Origin: JAJEFO01 sp965214325
GTDB lineage: Bacteria > Pseudomonadota > Alphaproteobacteria > Rhodobacterales > Rhodobacteraceae
Direction of reading: 5' to 3'
Assembly: GCA_965214325.1 (NCBI GenBank)
Contig: CBDCBG010000005.1
Span: forward strand, 186,001-250,000
Length of the DNA: 64,000 nt
In this document: one piece after another, positions 1 through 9,798 of the stretch
Layout of the letters: each line of letters starts with the position of its first letter
Numbering within the stretch: position 1 is the first letter of the stretch
The notes under the pieces: model-generated
What the model was told of the DNA's origin: nothing
Databases searched by the model: none
What the model saw: the letters and a program-made list of their open reading frames with translations, nothing else
Made by a program: the position numbers and the translations under genes

Positions 1-99
1 AAGGCCGTTGACTGTCTCGATCAGGATGCCTGAAAATGGGGTGAGCAGTTACGACTCATGAACGATTTTCAGACAGTCGACCCATGTGACGAGTCACAT

Positions 100-654
100 T
101 GCGCCAGGCCAAGCCCTGGGAAGGAGGACAGGATGACTTGAAACATTTCGTCGTGATCCAGCGGGTTCTACTCCCGCCCGGCAAAGGCGCAGCTGCCCTG
201 CGCCGGCAGCGCGTCGAGGCTGAACTCGTCGGCTTGTACCTGAAGAGCTCTCCTGCGCCCACCGGGAGAACAGCGCGTCTGCGGCCTGCTCCGTCGGCAC
301 GCCGAGCGGCGTCCGAACGGAACTCCTCCTCCGGCCAGTCCTCGCCCCTGAAGCCCTTGTGCCGGGTGATCACCGCGATGCCACGCCGGGTCCGGCGAGA
401 CCGTGAGATCCGGCGCGTCCGGTCCCGGAAGGCCGATCCGCTTCAGCGCCGGAAGGACGTCGTGCTCCAGGGCGTGCGCCATGGTCGGTCGAGGTCCTTG
501 TGCAGGCACAGCAGCGGCCTGCCGCCGAGCGCGTTGACCCAGCAACTCGTCGAGGCCGGCAGGCAGAGCTTCCGGCGCGACGCGAAGTGCTTCGGAAGGC
601 GGCATGGCCCGCAAACTCCTTTCCGTTGTCCGCGGTGATCGTGCGGACCGGCAC
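100..654 (-). pseudogene. IS30-family transposase remnant
   Basis: The minus strand carries the IS30 DDE signature TITADNGKEFAGHA near 600-640, followed in shifted frames by degraded C-terminal sequence. A second copy with the same signature lies on the plus strand at 3.9-4.7 kb. The DDE block here sits almost directly beside the element end (660-735), so the N-terminal helix-turn-helix part is deleted. It is not functional. Confidence 0.7.
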
Positions 655-659
655 GTGCA

Positions 660-735
660 GCGGCGGCAGCTCGGGCTACGCCCTCGCTAAGGAAATGGCC
701 GGCGCTGCACTTCGGACTGGAAGTGGGCTTCCAAA
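660..735. repeat. IS30-associated end sequence, copy 1
   Basis: The block containing GGGCTACGCCCTCGCTA, then GGAAATGGCCGGCG and ACTTCGGACTGGAAGTGGG, recurs at 4791-4850 beyond the other IS30 copy. It is probably the terminal region of the same IS. Here the left arm of the hairpin seen in the other copy is missing. Confidence 0.6.
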
Positions 736-770
736 AGATCGCTCGGCTTTGCAAGCATCGGCCATGGCGG

Positions 771-941
771 CTATCTGGCGTGTGGGGCGTGCTGATAGAC
801 GGCCCTATGCGCGGATTCGCCCGACGAATAGCCATGCTTGGAGGCAACGTCTTCCCAATTCAGGCCAGCCGCTCGGCTTTCGTAGGCTGCCCGTGCCCGT
901 CGCGTCTCGATCTCCGCATTGCGATCAGACAACTCTCTCAT
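771..941 (-). CDS. Small putative helix-turn-helix protein
   Basis: This is a 56-residue frame. I chose the ATG at 941 because GGGAGG lies 9 bases upstream; two earlier in-frame ATGs (971, 1025) lack such a site. The centre (AAGLNWEDVASKHGYSSG) reads like a short phage or plasmid type HTH, with a turn and an alternating polar C-terminal helix. It sits between an IS30 relic and the terminator of the lipoprotein gene, so it may be a leftover of an excised element. Function unknown. Confidence 0.4.
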   Translation of the reverse strand: MRELSDRNAEIETRRARAAYESRAAGLNWEDVASKHGYSSGESAHRAVYQHAPHAR

Positions 942-1109
942 TCCAGGATTCCTCCCTTTCCAAGTTGCCATTGCAACGTATGGCCTGAGGCAGAAATGGA
1001 AAGAAATGTCTGCGGCCTGCATCACCCCCTATCAAGAGTTCCAGCCGAAGGGGGCAATGCTTGAATGAAGGGCCGCGCTTCCCCCAAAATCCCTGGCTGG
1101 AATCAGAAA

Positions 1110-1132
1110 CCCCGGCCCATGACGGGCCGGGG
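1110..1132 (-). terminator. Putative terminator after the lipoprotein gene
   Basis: Nine-base perfect arms (CCCCGGCCC and GGGCCGGGG) flank a 5-base loop about 30 bases after the lipoprotein stop. On the minus strand the hairpin is followed by GTTTCTGATT, a weak T tract. Placement suits a transcription end. Confidence 0.5.
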
Positions 1133-1163
1133 GCAAGTTGGTGCTCCTGTGGAGGAACGCCTG

Positions 1164-2486
1164 TTACTGTTCGGCTCCGAACGCGCCAACCATGTGGCCA
1201 ACGGAACCGTAATTTGAGCTGAATCCCCCGACGGCCTCCGTTGGAATGAAAGCGGCGCCACCCACGGGGCCCTTTTGGGAGTGAAGGCTTCCCTGCCACA
1301 TGCCACCAGCGTCCGCCGCGACATCGTTTATGCTCCAAACGGTGCCCTTGTCCGATTTCGCCCACGTGCCCCCGTCTCCGAGGTCCGTTTCTTCCAGAGT
1401 CACTGACCAATTCGGCTGTTCATCGCCAACCATGAAGCCGCCGACCTGTCCGCTGATCATCTTTTTATCGAAATCAGCCGAAAGCGTGACATCGGCGGTG
1501 AACGCCCCTGACACGTTATTTCCACCAACAGGCGAGTAGACAACCGCCTTTCCGGCTGCAAGACCATTGTACGAAGCGGTTCCGACTGTAGCCCCGACAG
1601 CCACCGGCGCACTACCTCCATGCGTCTGAGCGAACGATTCGATTCTGGCGTGGTCAGTATCTTCGTTGGTAGCATTCTCATTCAACCACCAGCCAAATTC
1701 CACGTATTCGGTATCAGCGACTTGCACCATTGCGCCCTCATTGGGAGTGAAACTCCAGGTGCTCGTGCCGCCGAGTTTGATCCCGTCATTGGTCATTTGA
1801 GAAATGCAGGCACCCGCAACCTGCGCTCCTGTACAAGTGTAAGTGCCAGAAGCGCCTTGGTATGTGCCCGAGACCCTGACGGGAGTAGCTGCTGTGGCGG
1901 TGACCTTGTGATCCTTCGGATTCCCGCTGGTCGCAAACTGACTGCCCGCAATGTATTTTGACATGGAGACGTTAGCACCGCCTGGAAGGGCCACATCAAA
2001 CGCAGTGGATTTGCCGTCGCCCATGGTGTTATAGCGCAGCACGTGAACCGTCTTCCCGGACTTGACTGTGGCAAACTCGGTATAGTTGAATCCGGCCATC
2101 GCTTTCTTCACGGCCTTTTTGGGATCATAGCCCTGTGTCTCCGTGGGGAGCGAATCGCCGAGAGTCTCCGACACAGCAACATGGTCGTGGGCTGCGCTCA
2201 ACGTGTCGAACAGCTTCATGGCATTCTCGTTCGCCTGCTTGCGGTCCGCTGCGGCCTGTTCGTCGGCCTCCATTTTTTCTTTGGCTTCCCGTTCGGCTAT
2301 GAGATCATCAGCGGATTTGCACTCGCCGTCGTCGAGTGCTCCTCCATCGGCTTTGCACTGTTCCTCTGGGGTGGACATGTCATCCATGCCGCCCGACCCG
2401 CCGCTGTCGCTGCTGCCCCCGCAGCCTGCCAACGCAAGCGCGCCTGCCAGCAAGGTCGCGGACAGTATTGTCGTTGAGAGTTTCAT
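1164..2486 (-). CDS. TbpB-like surface lipoprotein
   Basis: This is a 440-residue lipoprotein. The N-terminus is a hydrophobic signal ending in the lipobox ALAGC (Cys about 22), followed by a Gly/Ser linker and a charged, helical, Glu/Lys-rich stretch (residues 40-100). The C-terminal third resembles the beta-barrel domain of transferrin-binding protein B-like solute-binding lipoproteins; the closing motif (FSSNYGSVGHMVGAFGAE) is typical of that family in Rhodobacterales. It should be an outer-membrane lipoprotein, possibly exposed at the surface. It lies 67 bp downstream of the porin gene on the same strand and may be cotranscribed. The ligand cannot be told from sequence. Confidence 0.8.
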   Translation of the reverse strand: MKLSTTILSATLLAGALALAGCGGSSDSGGSGGMDDMSTPEEQCKADGGALDDGECKSADDLIAEREAKEKMEADEQAAADRKQANENAMKLFDTLSAAHDHVAVSETLGDSLPTETQGYDPKKAVKKAMAGFNYTEFATVKSGKTVHVLRYNTMGDGKSTAFDVALPGGANVSMSKYIAGSQFATSGNPKDHKVTATAATPVRVSGTYQGASGTYTCTGAQVAGACISQMTNDGIKLGGTSTWSFTPNEGAMVQVADTEYVEFGWWLNENATNEDTDHARIESFAQTHGGSAPVAVGATVGTASYNGLAAGKAVVYSPVGGNNVSGAFTADVTLSADFDKKMISGQVGGFMVGDEQPNWSVTLEETDLGDGGTWAKSDKGTVWSINDVAADAGGMWQGSLHSQKGPVGGAAFIPTEAVGGFSSNYGSVGHMVGAFGAEQ

Positions 2487-2553
2487 TTCTTACCTCATTC
2501 AGTTTTGGTTTTGCGCCGCGATCCTGCGACGCGATCCTGTGTTCAGGGTTGCG

Positions 2554-3552
2554 TCAGAACGACATTCCAAGGCCGAGGGACCAGGTGTCCTTGTCCGTGC
2601 CTGCGGCGTTGTCTTTGTCGCCGTAGCCATACTCGGAATTGCCGTACCCGAACTTGAGCGTTGCACCGCCACCCAGATCTTGAGTGGCCGCCACGGCGAA
2701 GCCGGTATTGTTGTCCGCGCTGCCATTGTCGTGCTGGCCGAAGTTGACGTGGACCGCCGTGCCGCCTGCCGAGTATGTCGCGCCGACACCAAGGTGCGTG
2801 ACGTTTGAATCATCGTCATTGCTCAACCGGGAGTAGTTCAGCGCGCCGCTTATCTCGCCGAATGTGGCCGTGGCGCTTATGCCGGCGATGTCGGAGCTGT
2901 CATGCGTCTGGAAACCAGCGCCAATGCCGAAATCGCCAAAGCCGCCCTTTACGCCAACGCCGATGACGTCGCCGTCGCTGCCGCCGTCTTCCTGCTCAAA
3001 CGAGAGGGCGACCCCGAGATCCCCGAACGAGTTGTCGTAGCGCAGGATCTGGCCGTCGCCGCCTCCACCGTCAAGGCCGCTGTTGCCACTGTAGCCAGCG
3101 TGCCCCGTTTCGTTGTCGGCGATGGAGCCGGCTCCACCGACTTCGGACAGCGCCCAGTCGAAGCCTCCGTCGGTATCTCCCAGAGTGACGTTTCCGAACG
3201 GACCCTTGACGTAGGCCGCAACGCCACCGTCGTCGGCGCCCACGGCACCGGCATCCTCGTCGAGATCGACCGCCGTGCCGAAGGTCAGGCCGGCGTCGGT
3301 CATGGACTCCATCTTGAAGGTGACGTCGATGTCCTGATGAAACATGGCATCGCCTTCGCCGCCGTCGGCAACGCCCATTTCGGCCGAGCCCGAGAGCGTC
3401 ACGCCCTGAGCGTAGCCCGCGCCTGACATGGCGCCCACCGATGGCATCCGCAAGTGACTGACACTCAAAGGACAATCAGGCAATTCAAGGCCATGCCCTT
3501 TGCTATGCCACTTTGTGCAGTCGGCAAAACTCAACAAAAACAGCATGAACAC
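2554..3552 (-). CDS. Rhodobacter-type porin, 5' end disturbed
   Basis: From about residue 48 this is a classical alphaproteobacterial porin: it opens with VTLSGSAEMGV, alternates strands and Gly/Asp-rich loops, and ends WSLGLGMSF with the C-terminal Phe used by the Bam machinery. About 285 residues match the usual mature length. The first 45 residues (from MFMLFLLSFADC to SHLRMPSVG) do not look like the usual cleaved signal. Only a short stretch before the mature start (AMSGAGYAQG) could be the tail of one. Unrecognised and IS-rich sequence begins just upstream, so the original start was probably lost and the gene may be silent or use an aberrant start. Confidence 0.75.
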   Translation of the reverse strand: MFMLFLLSFADCTKWHSKGHGLELPDCPLSVSHLRMPSVGAMSGAGYAQGVTLSGSAEMGVADGGEGDAMFHQDIDVTFKMESMTDAGLTFGTAVDLDEDAGAVGADDGGVAAYVKGPFGNVTLGDTDGGFDWALSEVGGAGSIADNETGHAGYSGNSGLDGGGGDGQILRYDNSFGDLGVALSFEQEDGGSDGDVIGVGVKGGFGDFGIGAGFQTHDSSDIAGISATATFGEISGALNYSRLSNDDDSNVTHLGVGATYSAGGTAVHVNFGQHDNGSADNNTGFAVAATQDLGGGATLKFGYGNSEYGYGDKDNAAGTDKDTWSLGLGMSF

Positions 3553-3629
3553 GCAAGGAAATGCCTGCGCGTGGCCGCCTCGTCGGCGAAATCGATGGTC
3601 ACGCCTTCAGTCAGGTAGCCGTCAAGTGC

Positions 3630-3929
3630 AGCGCCAAGGCAGATCCCGTGCGGTGAAGCATCGGCGCTTGTCGGTCTTGCGCCAGGCATCGGTGTCGGGC
3701 GTGGCGAGGACAGCCGAACCGTGCGGCGCATCCCGAATGACGATGACGTGCGCCCCGGACACCTTTGCCACGACCTGAAAGGAACCCAGGCTCCCGAGGG
3801 GCCGGGAGACCGCGAATAGCTGATCCCTTTCAACGCCTGTGCCGTGGCTTCGTTCGCCGCATCGAAGGCATCCTCAAGCGCATGCTCGCATTCGAGGATG
3901 AAGCGGTCGCCCGGATCCTCGCACCGCAT
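3630..3929 (-). other. Unrecognised decayed coding sequence
   Basis: Minus-strand frames hold two coherent stretches, one starting MRCEDPGDRFILECEHAL and one containing HVIVIRDAPHGSAVLAT, separated by a frame change. They end where IS30 sequence starts on the other strand at about 3.95 kb. I do not recognise the family. It is probably a gene truncated by the IS. Confidence 0.25.
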
Positions 3930-3940
3930 GATCGTGAACG

Positions 3941-4676
3941 TTGTCGGAGCGGTGGCGCATGGTTGAGGACAGGCTGGCCGACGGCTGGAGCCCCGAGCAG
4001 ATCGCCGGCCGTCTCAGGAAGGAGGGCGTCCCGATGGCGGGCCGGCAGGACCTGCCGGCACGTCCGCGCCGACCGGAAGGCCGGCGGCCGGCTGTACCTG
4101 CTCCTGCGCCGCCGGGGAAAGCGGCCGAACTGGAAAGGGGGACGTCATGCGGGGCGCGGGCACATCCCGGGCCGCGTGGACATCACCGAGCGTCCGGCGG
4201 TGGCGGAGGCGAAGGAGCGGGTCGGCGACCGGGAGGCGGACACGATCATCGGGAAGGGCCGCAGCGGCGCGCTGGTGTCGCTGGTGGACCGTGCGTCGAA
4301 ATGCACGCTTCTGGCGCTGGTCGGGCGGAAAACGGCGGACGCGGTCGGCAACGCGATGCTCGGAATGCTGCTGCCGCTGTACGCGCTGGTCCACACGATC
4401 ACGGCGGACAACGGGAAGGAGTTCGCGGGTCACGCCCAGGTGGCTCAGGCGCTCGGTGCAGGGTTCTTTTTCGCCACGCCGTACCATTCCTGGGAGCGCG
4501 GCCTGAACGAGCACACGAACGGTCTCGTGCGTCAGTATTTTCCGAAATGGACGGACTTCCGCCAAATCACCGACGCACAGGTGAAGGCGGTTCAGGACCG
4601 GACGGACGCGCGTCCGAGGAAGGCGCTGGGCTGCCTGACGCCGGAGGAGGCGTTCCGGAAGGCGCGGCCTCCCTGA
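3941..4676 (+). pseudogene. IS30-family transposase, frameshifted
   Basis: The N-terminal part (VEDRLADGWSPEQIAGRL) lies in the frame starting at 3941. After about 4030 the homology moves to the frame ending at 4676, which carries the DDE core (DREADTIIGKG, TITADNGKEF and the C-terminal ERGLNEHTNGLVRQYFPK). One small indel separates the halves, and the usual extreme N-terminus is absent. Trans complementation by intact copies elsewhere remains possible, but this copy is dead. Confidence 0.8.
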
Positions 4677-4772
4677 CGGAAACCGTCCCGGACCGTCCTT
4701 CAGGGGACCGGTCCCAGGGGGAAGTGACGTGACCGGCCCGGATTGCCGGTGCCTGGGGCAGGAAAATCCCGC

Positions 4773-4852
4773 CGCCGGCCATTTCCTCCGCTCGGGCTAC
4801 GCCCTCGCTACGGAAATGGCCGGCGTTGCACTTCGGACTGGAAGTGGGGAGC
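4773..4852. repeat. IS30 end with hairpin and conserved 25-nt loop
   Basis: Perfect 14-bp arms at 4773-4786 and 4812-4825 enclose a 25-base loop that contains the small hairpin GGGCTACGCCC. The segment after the right arm is shared with 690-728. The same loop, on a different stem, recurs at 11986-12042. It may act as a terminator or a transposase-binding end. Confidence 0.6.
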
Positions 4853-4933
4853 GAAAGAGTAGATCGACTGGGTCCATTATCCGTGCACGCTTCTAATGTT
4901 GATGAGCCTCCGATAGGGGTGTATTCTTGCGGC

Positions 4934-5137
4934 ATGAAAACCACCATTGACATTCCCGACCATGAGCTTGCGGATGCAATTCGGTTCACCAACGCCCCGA
5001 CCAAACGCGAAGCCGTCGTTGGTGCCATTGCCGACTTTAATCGTCGCATGCGTATGGCAGCATTGGTCGAGTTTGCAGGAACCTGCGAGAATCTAATGAC
5101 GCCAGAAGAGCTTCAGAAACTACGTCGTAGGAGCTGA
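4934..5137 (+). CDS. vapB: VapB-type antitoxin
   Basis: This 67-residue protein starts MKTTIDIPDHELADAIRF, a ribbon-helix-helix opening typical of VapB antitoxins of the DUF2191 type, followed by a charged C-terminal tail that would wrap the toxin. It would bind its own operator as a dimer. The toxin frame begins three bases after its stop, the usual coupled layout. Since the toxin is interrupted, the antitoxin may now be dispensable. Confidence 0.75.
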   Translation: MKTTIDIPDHELADAIRFTNAPTKREAVVGAIADFNRRMRMAALVEFAGTCENLMTPEELQKLRRRS

Positions 5138-5140
5138 CTC

Positions 5141-5515
5141 TTGATTTTGGTCGATACCTCGAGTTGGATCCACATGCTTCGGTCCAACGGAGATCCGGTT
5201 GTGCGGGAACGCGTCAATGCTGCGCTCGCCAGCGGTCTCGCTTGCTGGTGCCCACCAGTGCAACTCGAACTGTGGAACGGCGCCCGTGGCGAACAAGAGT
5301 AAAAACTACTTCGGGAGTTTGAAAAGGTTCTCCCAGAACTGGCAATTGACGATGGTGTCTGGAAGAAAGCCCACGATATGGCGCGGCGGGCCAGAGCGCG
5401 TGGTGTGACGGTGCCCGCTGCAGATATCCTGATCGCGGCATGCGCACAATCTCACGGTGCCGATCTCGAGACATCAGATAGCGATTTTGCGCGGCTGGCA
5501 TCAGTTGAGAGCTAA
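5141..5515 (+). pseudogene. vapC: VapC PIN-domain toxin with in-frame stop
   Basis: Reading from the TTG at 5141 gives a 124-codon PIN domain of normal length: LILVDTSSWI with the first acidic residue, the QLELWNG helix, PAADILIAACAQ, and TSDSDFARL with the last acidic pair. Codon 54 is TAA (5300-5302), cutting the protein before the later catalytic residues. The reading frame continues cleanly on both sides, so this is a single recent nonsense change (or a base-call error). A start at TTG is common for VapC genes coupled to VapB. Confidence 0.75.
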
Positions 5516-5611
5516 TGGCCCGCATAACAGCCGCGCGGAGTTATAGACCCTTGGCAGAGCGTCCTGAGTCGCCCTGCTCTGATTGCCCGAAAGGATCGAT
5601 TTGAGACCTTT

Positions 5612-5661
5612 ACCGGCTTATGATCGCCGTGACCTTGGCCCTCGCGGGCTGCGGGGGGGCA
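5612..5661 (+). pseudogene. 5' piece of a small lipoprotein gene split by IS4
   Basis: From the ATG near 5619 this reads MIAVTLALAGCGG, a lipoprotein signal closely matching the one at 15467. The frame is cut by the IS4 end at 5662. The likely continuation lies beyond the IS at 10488, where a Gly/Ser then Ala/Glu/Lys-rich stretch resumes. Confidence 0.5.
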
Positions 5662-5770
5662 ATGGCATTTCATTAGGCGTCCGGGATCGTGATGTCGTGT
5701 TGCATGGCATGACAGCCGGTTGATTCCACGCCGCTTTTTCGGCCCGTGGGGTTGACATGGCCTCACCGCC

Positions 5771-7650
5771 GTGGCATGCTACGTTCGCACCAGACCGTCC
5801 TGCCGGGAGCGCACAGCCATGGATCCGCGAATCGAGGCCCTCAAGTCCACCACCTTCCTCGGCCGTCGCTTCACGCGGCGCCAGATCGCCGACATCCAGG
5901 AGACCGTCGCGATGTTCCCGAACGACAGCCGCAACGAGCTGTCGAAGACCATCTGCGAGCACCTGGACTGGACCACGCCCAAGGGCGACTACCGCGTCGC
6001 GGCGGGCCTGCGGCTTCTCGAGCACCTGGAGGCGTGCGGGATCCTGACGCTGCCGGCGTTGCGCGACACGGCCGCGAAGTCGCCGCGCAAGCCGGTCGTC
6101 CATGTCCGGGCGTCCGACCCGCAGCCGGAGATCGCCTGCACGCTCGCCGCCCTGGAGCCCCTGGCCCTGAAGGAGGCGACGTCGCCCGAGGACGTCGCGC
6201 TGTGGAACGCGCTTGTCGACAGGTACCACTATCTCGGATGCCCGCGTCCCTTCGGCCCGTGCGTCCGCTGGTTCGTCCGCGACGGCCGCGGGCGGTGCCT
6301 CGCGGTCCTGCTGTTCGAGGCGGCGGCGCGGACGCTGCCGGCGCGTGACGAATGGATCGGCTGGAGCGCGGCCGACCGCGACCGCCGGCTGCACCTTGCG
6401 GTGTCGAACTCGCGATATCTCGTGATGCCCTGGGTTCGTGTCGACAACCTGGCGTCCAAGGCGCTGTCGATGGCCCTGCGCCGGCTGCCCGGCCTCTGGG
6501 AGGCGCGGCACGGCTGCCGCCCGGTCCTCTGCGAGACATTCGTCGACCCGACCCGCTTCGACGGCGCCAGCTACAGGGCCGCCAACTGGGAGACGGTCGG
6601 CATGACGGCCGGAAAGCGCAGCGGGCGCGGCGCCAAGCCGGCCAAGCAGGTCCTGGTCCGGGCGCTGGACCCGGGGTTCCGCGCGATCCTGAAGGGCGAG
6701 ACCAGGCCCCGGCCGCGGCCGAAACGCCGTTCGCCCGCCGCCTCCGACGACCGCTTCGCCGCGATGTGGTCCGGGATCGTCGACGCGGCCGCCGACATCG
6801 CCGCGCGCCACGACGAGACATGGATGAAGCGGCGCCGGACGCTGAACAGCCTGATCGTGATGCTGTTCGTGTTCCGCCTGGTGCTGTCGCGCGGACGGAA
6901 GGGCTACGCCACCGTGATCGCCGAGCTGTGGGACCAGTGCCGCCGCCTCGGCGTCGCGCTGCCGCAGCCGCAGCCGGTCGCCATCTCCTCGATCGGCAAG
7001 GCCCGGGCCCGCGTGCACGAGGACGTGTTCCGCGACCTGCACCGCGAGATCCTCGCCCGCGACACGCACGACCCGGACTGGAACGGGCACCGCACATTCG
7101 CCGTCGACGGCTCCAAGCTGAACCTGCCGCGACCCCTCGTCGAGGCCGGATACCCGCTCCCGAACGACGGCGCCCACTATCCGCAGGGCCTGCTGTCCTG
7201 CCTCTGCCGCCTCGACAACCGCATGCCGGTCGACTTCCTCCTCACGCCCGACGCCGACGAACGAGCCGCCGCGCGCACCCATCTCGACGCCCTCTCGCCG
7301 GGCGACGTCGTGGTCCTCGACCGGGGTTGCTTCTCCTTCGTCATGCTCCACGCCATGATCACGCGGGGACTGCACCCGGTGTTCCGCATCCAGCGCAACT
7401 CCGCCGCCGTGTTCGACAGGTTCCGGGACGGGGACCGCGACGACGCCCGCGTCAGGGTCACCCCGGGAAAGGACGCCCTGCGCAAGCTGAAGGCCGCAGG
7501 CATCCCGGCGCCGGACGGCCCGGCCGTCCTGCGCCTGGTCAGCTGCGACATCGGAAAAAACCGCTGCGTGCTCGCCACGACCCTCGCCGATCCGGAGCGC
7601 TACAGCGTGAAGGACCTCGCCGCGCTCTATCATGGCAGGTGGGGAATTGA
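5771..7650 (+). pseudogene. DUF4338-IS4 fusion transposase, 5' part
   Basis: After a likely start at 5819 (MDPRIEALKSTTFLGRRF), residues about 20-290 match DUF4338, the domain of the Druantia protein DruA. Residues 310-620 are an IS4-type DDE transposase with FAVDGSKLNLPR (first Asp) and VVLDRGCFSF (second Asp). The gene is cut in the motif YHGRWGIE, just before the catalytic Glu, by the recombinase element. The apparent C-terminus after 7650 comes from that insert. Confidence 0.8.
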
Positions 7651-7680
7651 CAACTTCCCATCAGTCTACCCCTATAGTGT
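7629..7680. other. attL of the serine-recombinase element
   Basis: Left of the core GA (7649-7650) is IS4 transposase sequence; right of it is element DNA with the arm TACCCCTATAG starting at 7667. The recombinase stop codon (7672-7674) lies inside this arm. Confidence 0.6.
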
Positions 7681-9798
7681 TTGCAGGTCCGTTTCAGACG
7701 CGATCCTGAAGTCGGGCATCGGCCTTCCGTCCTTCTCCGGCTTGGGCGTTTCGCGCCACTTGCGGATGGCTTCGAACGTGTCGCTGGCCGCGTGAATCAG
7801 CCAGATCCTTGGCCTGCTCCTGCCCTTGCTCTGGCTGGCGGCCTTTCGGGCGCAGATCCTGCCGTCGTAGATCCACTTGTACAAGGTCGGCTTGCAGACG
7901 CCGGTCCTGTCGGCCATTTCGTCCACGGTCCACTCGTCCGGGCCGCGCTCGGCGGGCACCGACCGGCCCCGCTTGATTGCGCGCCTGCCCGCCCCGATCC
8001 GTTCCACGAGGCCGGTCACCGTACCTGCGTTGAACCGGCTCTTCCTGGGCGGCTGCAGGCCTTCCCCGTTCAGGATCCCGGCAATCTCGGCGTGGTTGCG
8101 GCCCTCCTCCTTCAGGGCCCGGATCCGCGCGCAGAGCTCGGCGCAGTAGCTCAGCTGGCGGGCCTCCTGGACCGGACGGCGGATCTCCGCCCGGGTCCGG
8201 GCTCCGCCGTGCCAGAGAATCTCGACCTCGACACGCTCGCTGTCGCCGATGACGGTCGCGGTCACCCGGTCGATCATCAGGCGGAGAAGCTCCGCCTTCT
8301 CCGGCGTCTCCAGCCGGCCGCCGTCCCACAGCCCCGATATCCCTGACGCCGAACGCCGTATCTCGTCCCGCTCCTCCGGCGTGAGCCGGGCAGGGAGCCG
8401 GCGGCAGTGCCGGCTGTAGGATTCGCCCAGCCTGCGCCGCTCGGCAAGGGCCGCCTCCCACTTGTCCTCCAGCGTCTGCGCGACCAGCCGGTTGCCGCAA
8501 TCCACCGAGCGCCAGGCGCGCTCGCAGGCGGCCACGTCCAGGTCGGCGCGCTCCAGGCGGAGGCGCCATCGCTCGTGATCCGTCGCCCGCTCCCCTTCGG
8601 CGGCGTCGATCGCCTTCAGCGAGATGTCGACCGCGGCCGGGGACAGCGCCTCGACAGCCGCCCTGGAGACGAAGCTGTCGACGGGGAGACCGGGCAGCAC
8701 CTGGCACTTCCGGTCGCCGCAGTCCCGGCGCCCGCGGCATTTGTATCCCGCTCCCTCGTCGGTGCCGAGGCGGTAATGCACCGTCATGCCCTGGCCGCAG
8801 CGGCCGCAGCGCAGAAGGCCGCTCAACAGGCCGCCGCCGCGGCTGCGCACCGGCCACCTGTTGTCCGCCAGCTGGCGCTGGTTCAGTTCGAACTCCTCCC
8901 AGCCGATGTAGGCCGGATGGGCGTCCCGGACGAGATGCCGCCAGCGCTCCTCGACCGGAAGCTCGCTGACAAGGCCCTTGGCGCGGCCCCAGGCGAACGC
9001 GCCCGCGTAGACCGGGCTCGTCAGCATGTCGTAGAGCGAGGCGCTGAATGGTTCCGGCCACTCCAGCTGGCCGCGCCGCGGACCCCGCGCGCGCCGCACC
9101 GGAAAGCCCTGCCCGTCGGCGGCCATCGCGCGCAGGGTCCCGGACAGGCTGCCGTGCTGCCTGAACATCGCGAAGACGCCCTCGATCCGGGCCCGGACGC
9201 TGGCGTCCGGATCCTTCACCGTGCGACCCTGCTCGTCGCGCACGTAGCCGCGCGGCAGAAGGGCCGCCAGCTCGCCGCGCGCCGCCTTGGCCTCCCGGCC
9301 GGCATGCATGCGCTGGCGCAGGGTGTGGAGTTCGGCCTCGCTCATGGTTCCCCTGATGCCCAGCAGGAAGCGGTCGTTCGGACGCTTCAGGTCATACAGC
9401 GTCTCGGCGTCGGCGATCAGCGTATCAGCCCTGCTGCAGAAGTCCAGAAGTCCTCCCCACTCGGACAGGTTTCTCGCGAGGCGACTCACCTCGCTGACGA
9501 TGACGATCCCCACCTCGCCGAGAACGATGTCCGCGACCAGGCCGCTGAATCCGGAACGGGTCCCGGCCTCGCGGGCCGAGCAGCCGAGATCGTCGTCCAC
9601 CACCTGGATGTCCACGTCCGCCCAGCCCAGAATGCGGGCGCGGTCCGTCAGCCCGTACTGGATCCTCGTCGACTCGCCGTGGCGCTCAACCTGACCCGGC
9701 GTCGACTGCCGCACGTACACCACCGCCTTCCGGCGCGTGTGACTGACGCCCACCCGGCCACGAAGCCGGCTGGCGCTCTCTTCGAGAACCGCTGTCAC
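7672..9798 (-). CDS. Large serine recombinase
   Basis: This 708-residue integrase begins with the resolvase catalytic domain (AVVYVRQSTPGQVERHG, Ser about 32; VSEVSRLARN), then the recombinase domain (residues about 190-310), a zinc ribbon (CGRCGQGM and CRGRRDCGDRKC, residues about 335-370), a coiled-coil-like stretch, and a C-terminal MerR-like helix-turn-helix (MADRTGVCKPTLYKWI). It should cut at the GA core, make 5'-phosphoserine links and integrate the element. Start is GTG at 9798, with only a weak ribosome site; coupling to an overlapping upstream small frame could help. It looks intact and is the most probably active mobile gene in the window. Confidence 0.9.
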   Translation of the reverse strand: MTAVLEESASRLRGRVGVSHTRRKAVVYVRQSTPGQVERHGESTRIQYGLTDRARILGWADVDIQVVDDDLGCSAREAGTRSGFSGLVADIVLGEVGIVIVSEVSRLARNLSEWGGLLDFCSRADTLIADAETLYDLKRPNDRFLLGIRGTMSEAELHTLRQRMHAGREAKAARGELAALLPRGYVRDEQGRTVKDPDASVRARIEGVFAMFRQHGSLSGTLRAMAADGQGFPVRRARGPRRGQLEWPEPFSASLYDMLTSPVYAGAFAWGRAKGLVSELPVEERWRHLVRDAHPAYIGWEEFELNQRQLADNRWPVRSRGGGLLSGLLRCGRCGQGMTVHYRLGTDEGAGYKCRGRRDCGDRKCQVLPGLPVDSFVSRAAVEALSPAAVDISLKAIDAAEGERATDHERWRLRLERADLDVAACERAWRSVDCGNRLVAQTLEDKWEAALAERRRLGESYSRHCRRLPARLTPEERDEIRRSASGISGLWDGGRLETPEKAELLRLMIDRVTATVIGDSERVEVEILWHGGARTRAEIRRPVQEARQLSYCAELCARIRALKEEGRNHAEIAGILNGEGLQPPRKSRFNAGTVTGLVERIGAGRRAIKRGRSVPAERGPDEWTVDEMADRTGVCKPTLYKWIYDGRICARKAASQSKGRSRPRIWLIHAASDTFEAIRKWRETPKPEKDGRPMPDFRIASETDLQTL

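Noticed and set aside
5618..7633. 671-codon open frame on the minus strand
   Set aside because: It is antisense to the DUF4338-IS4 transposase and shows no recognisable domain.
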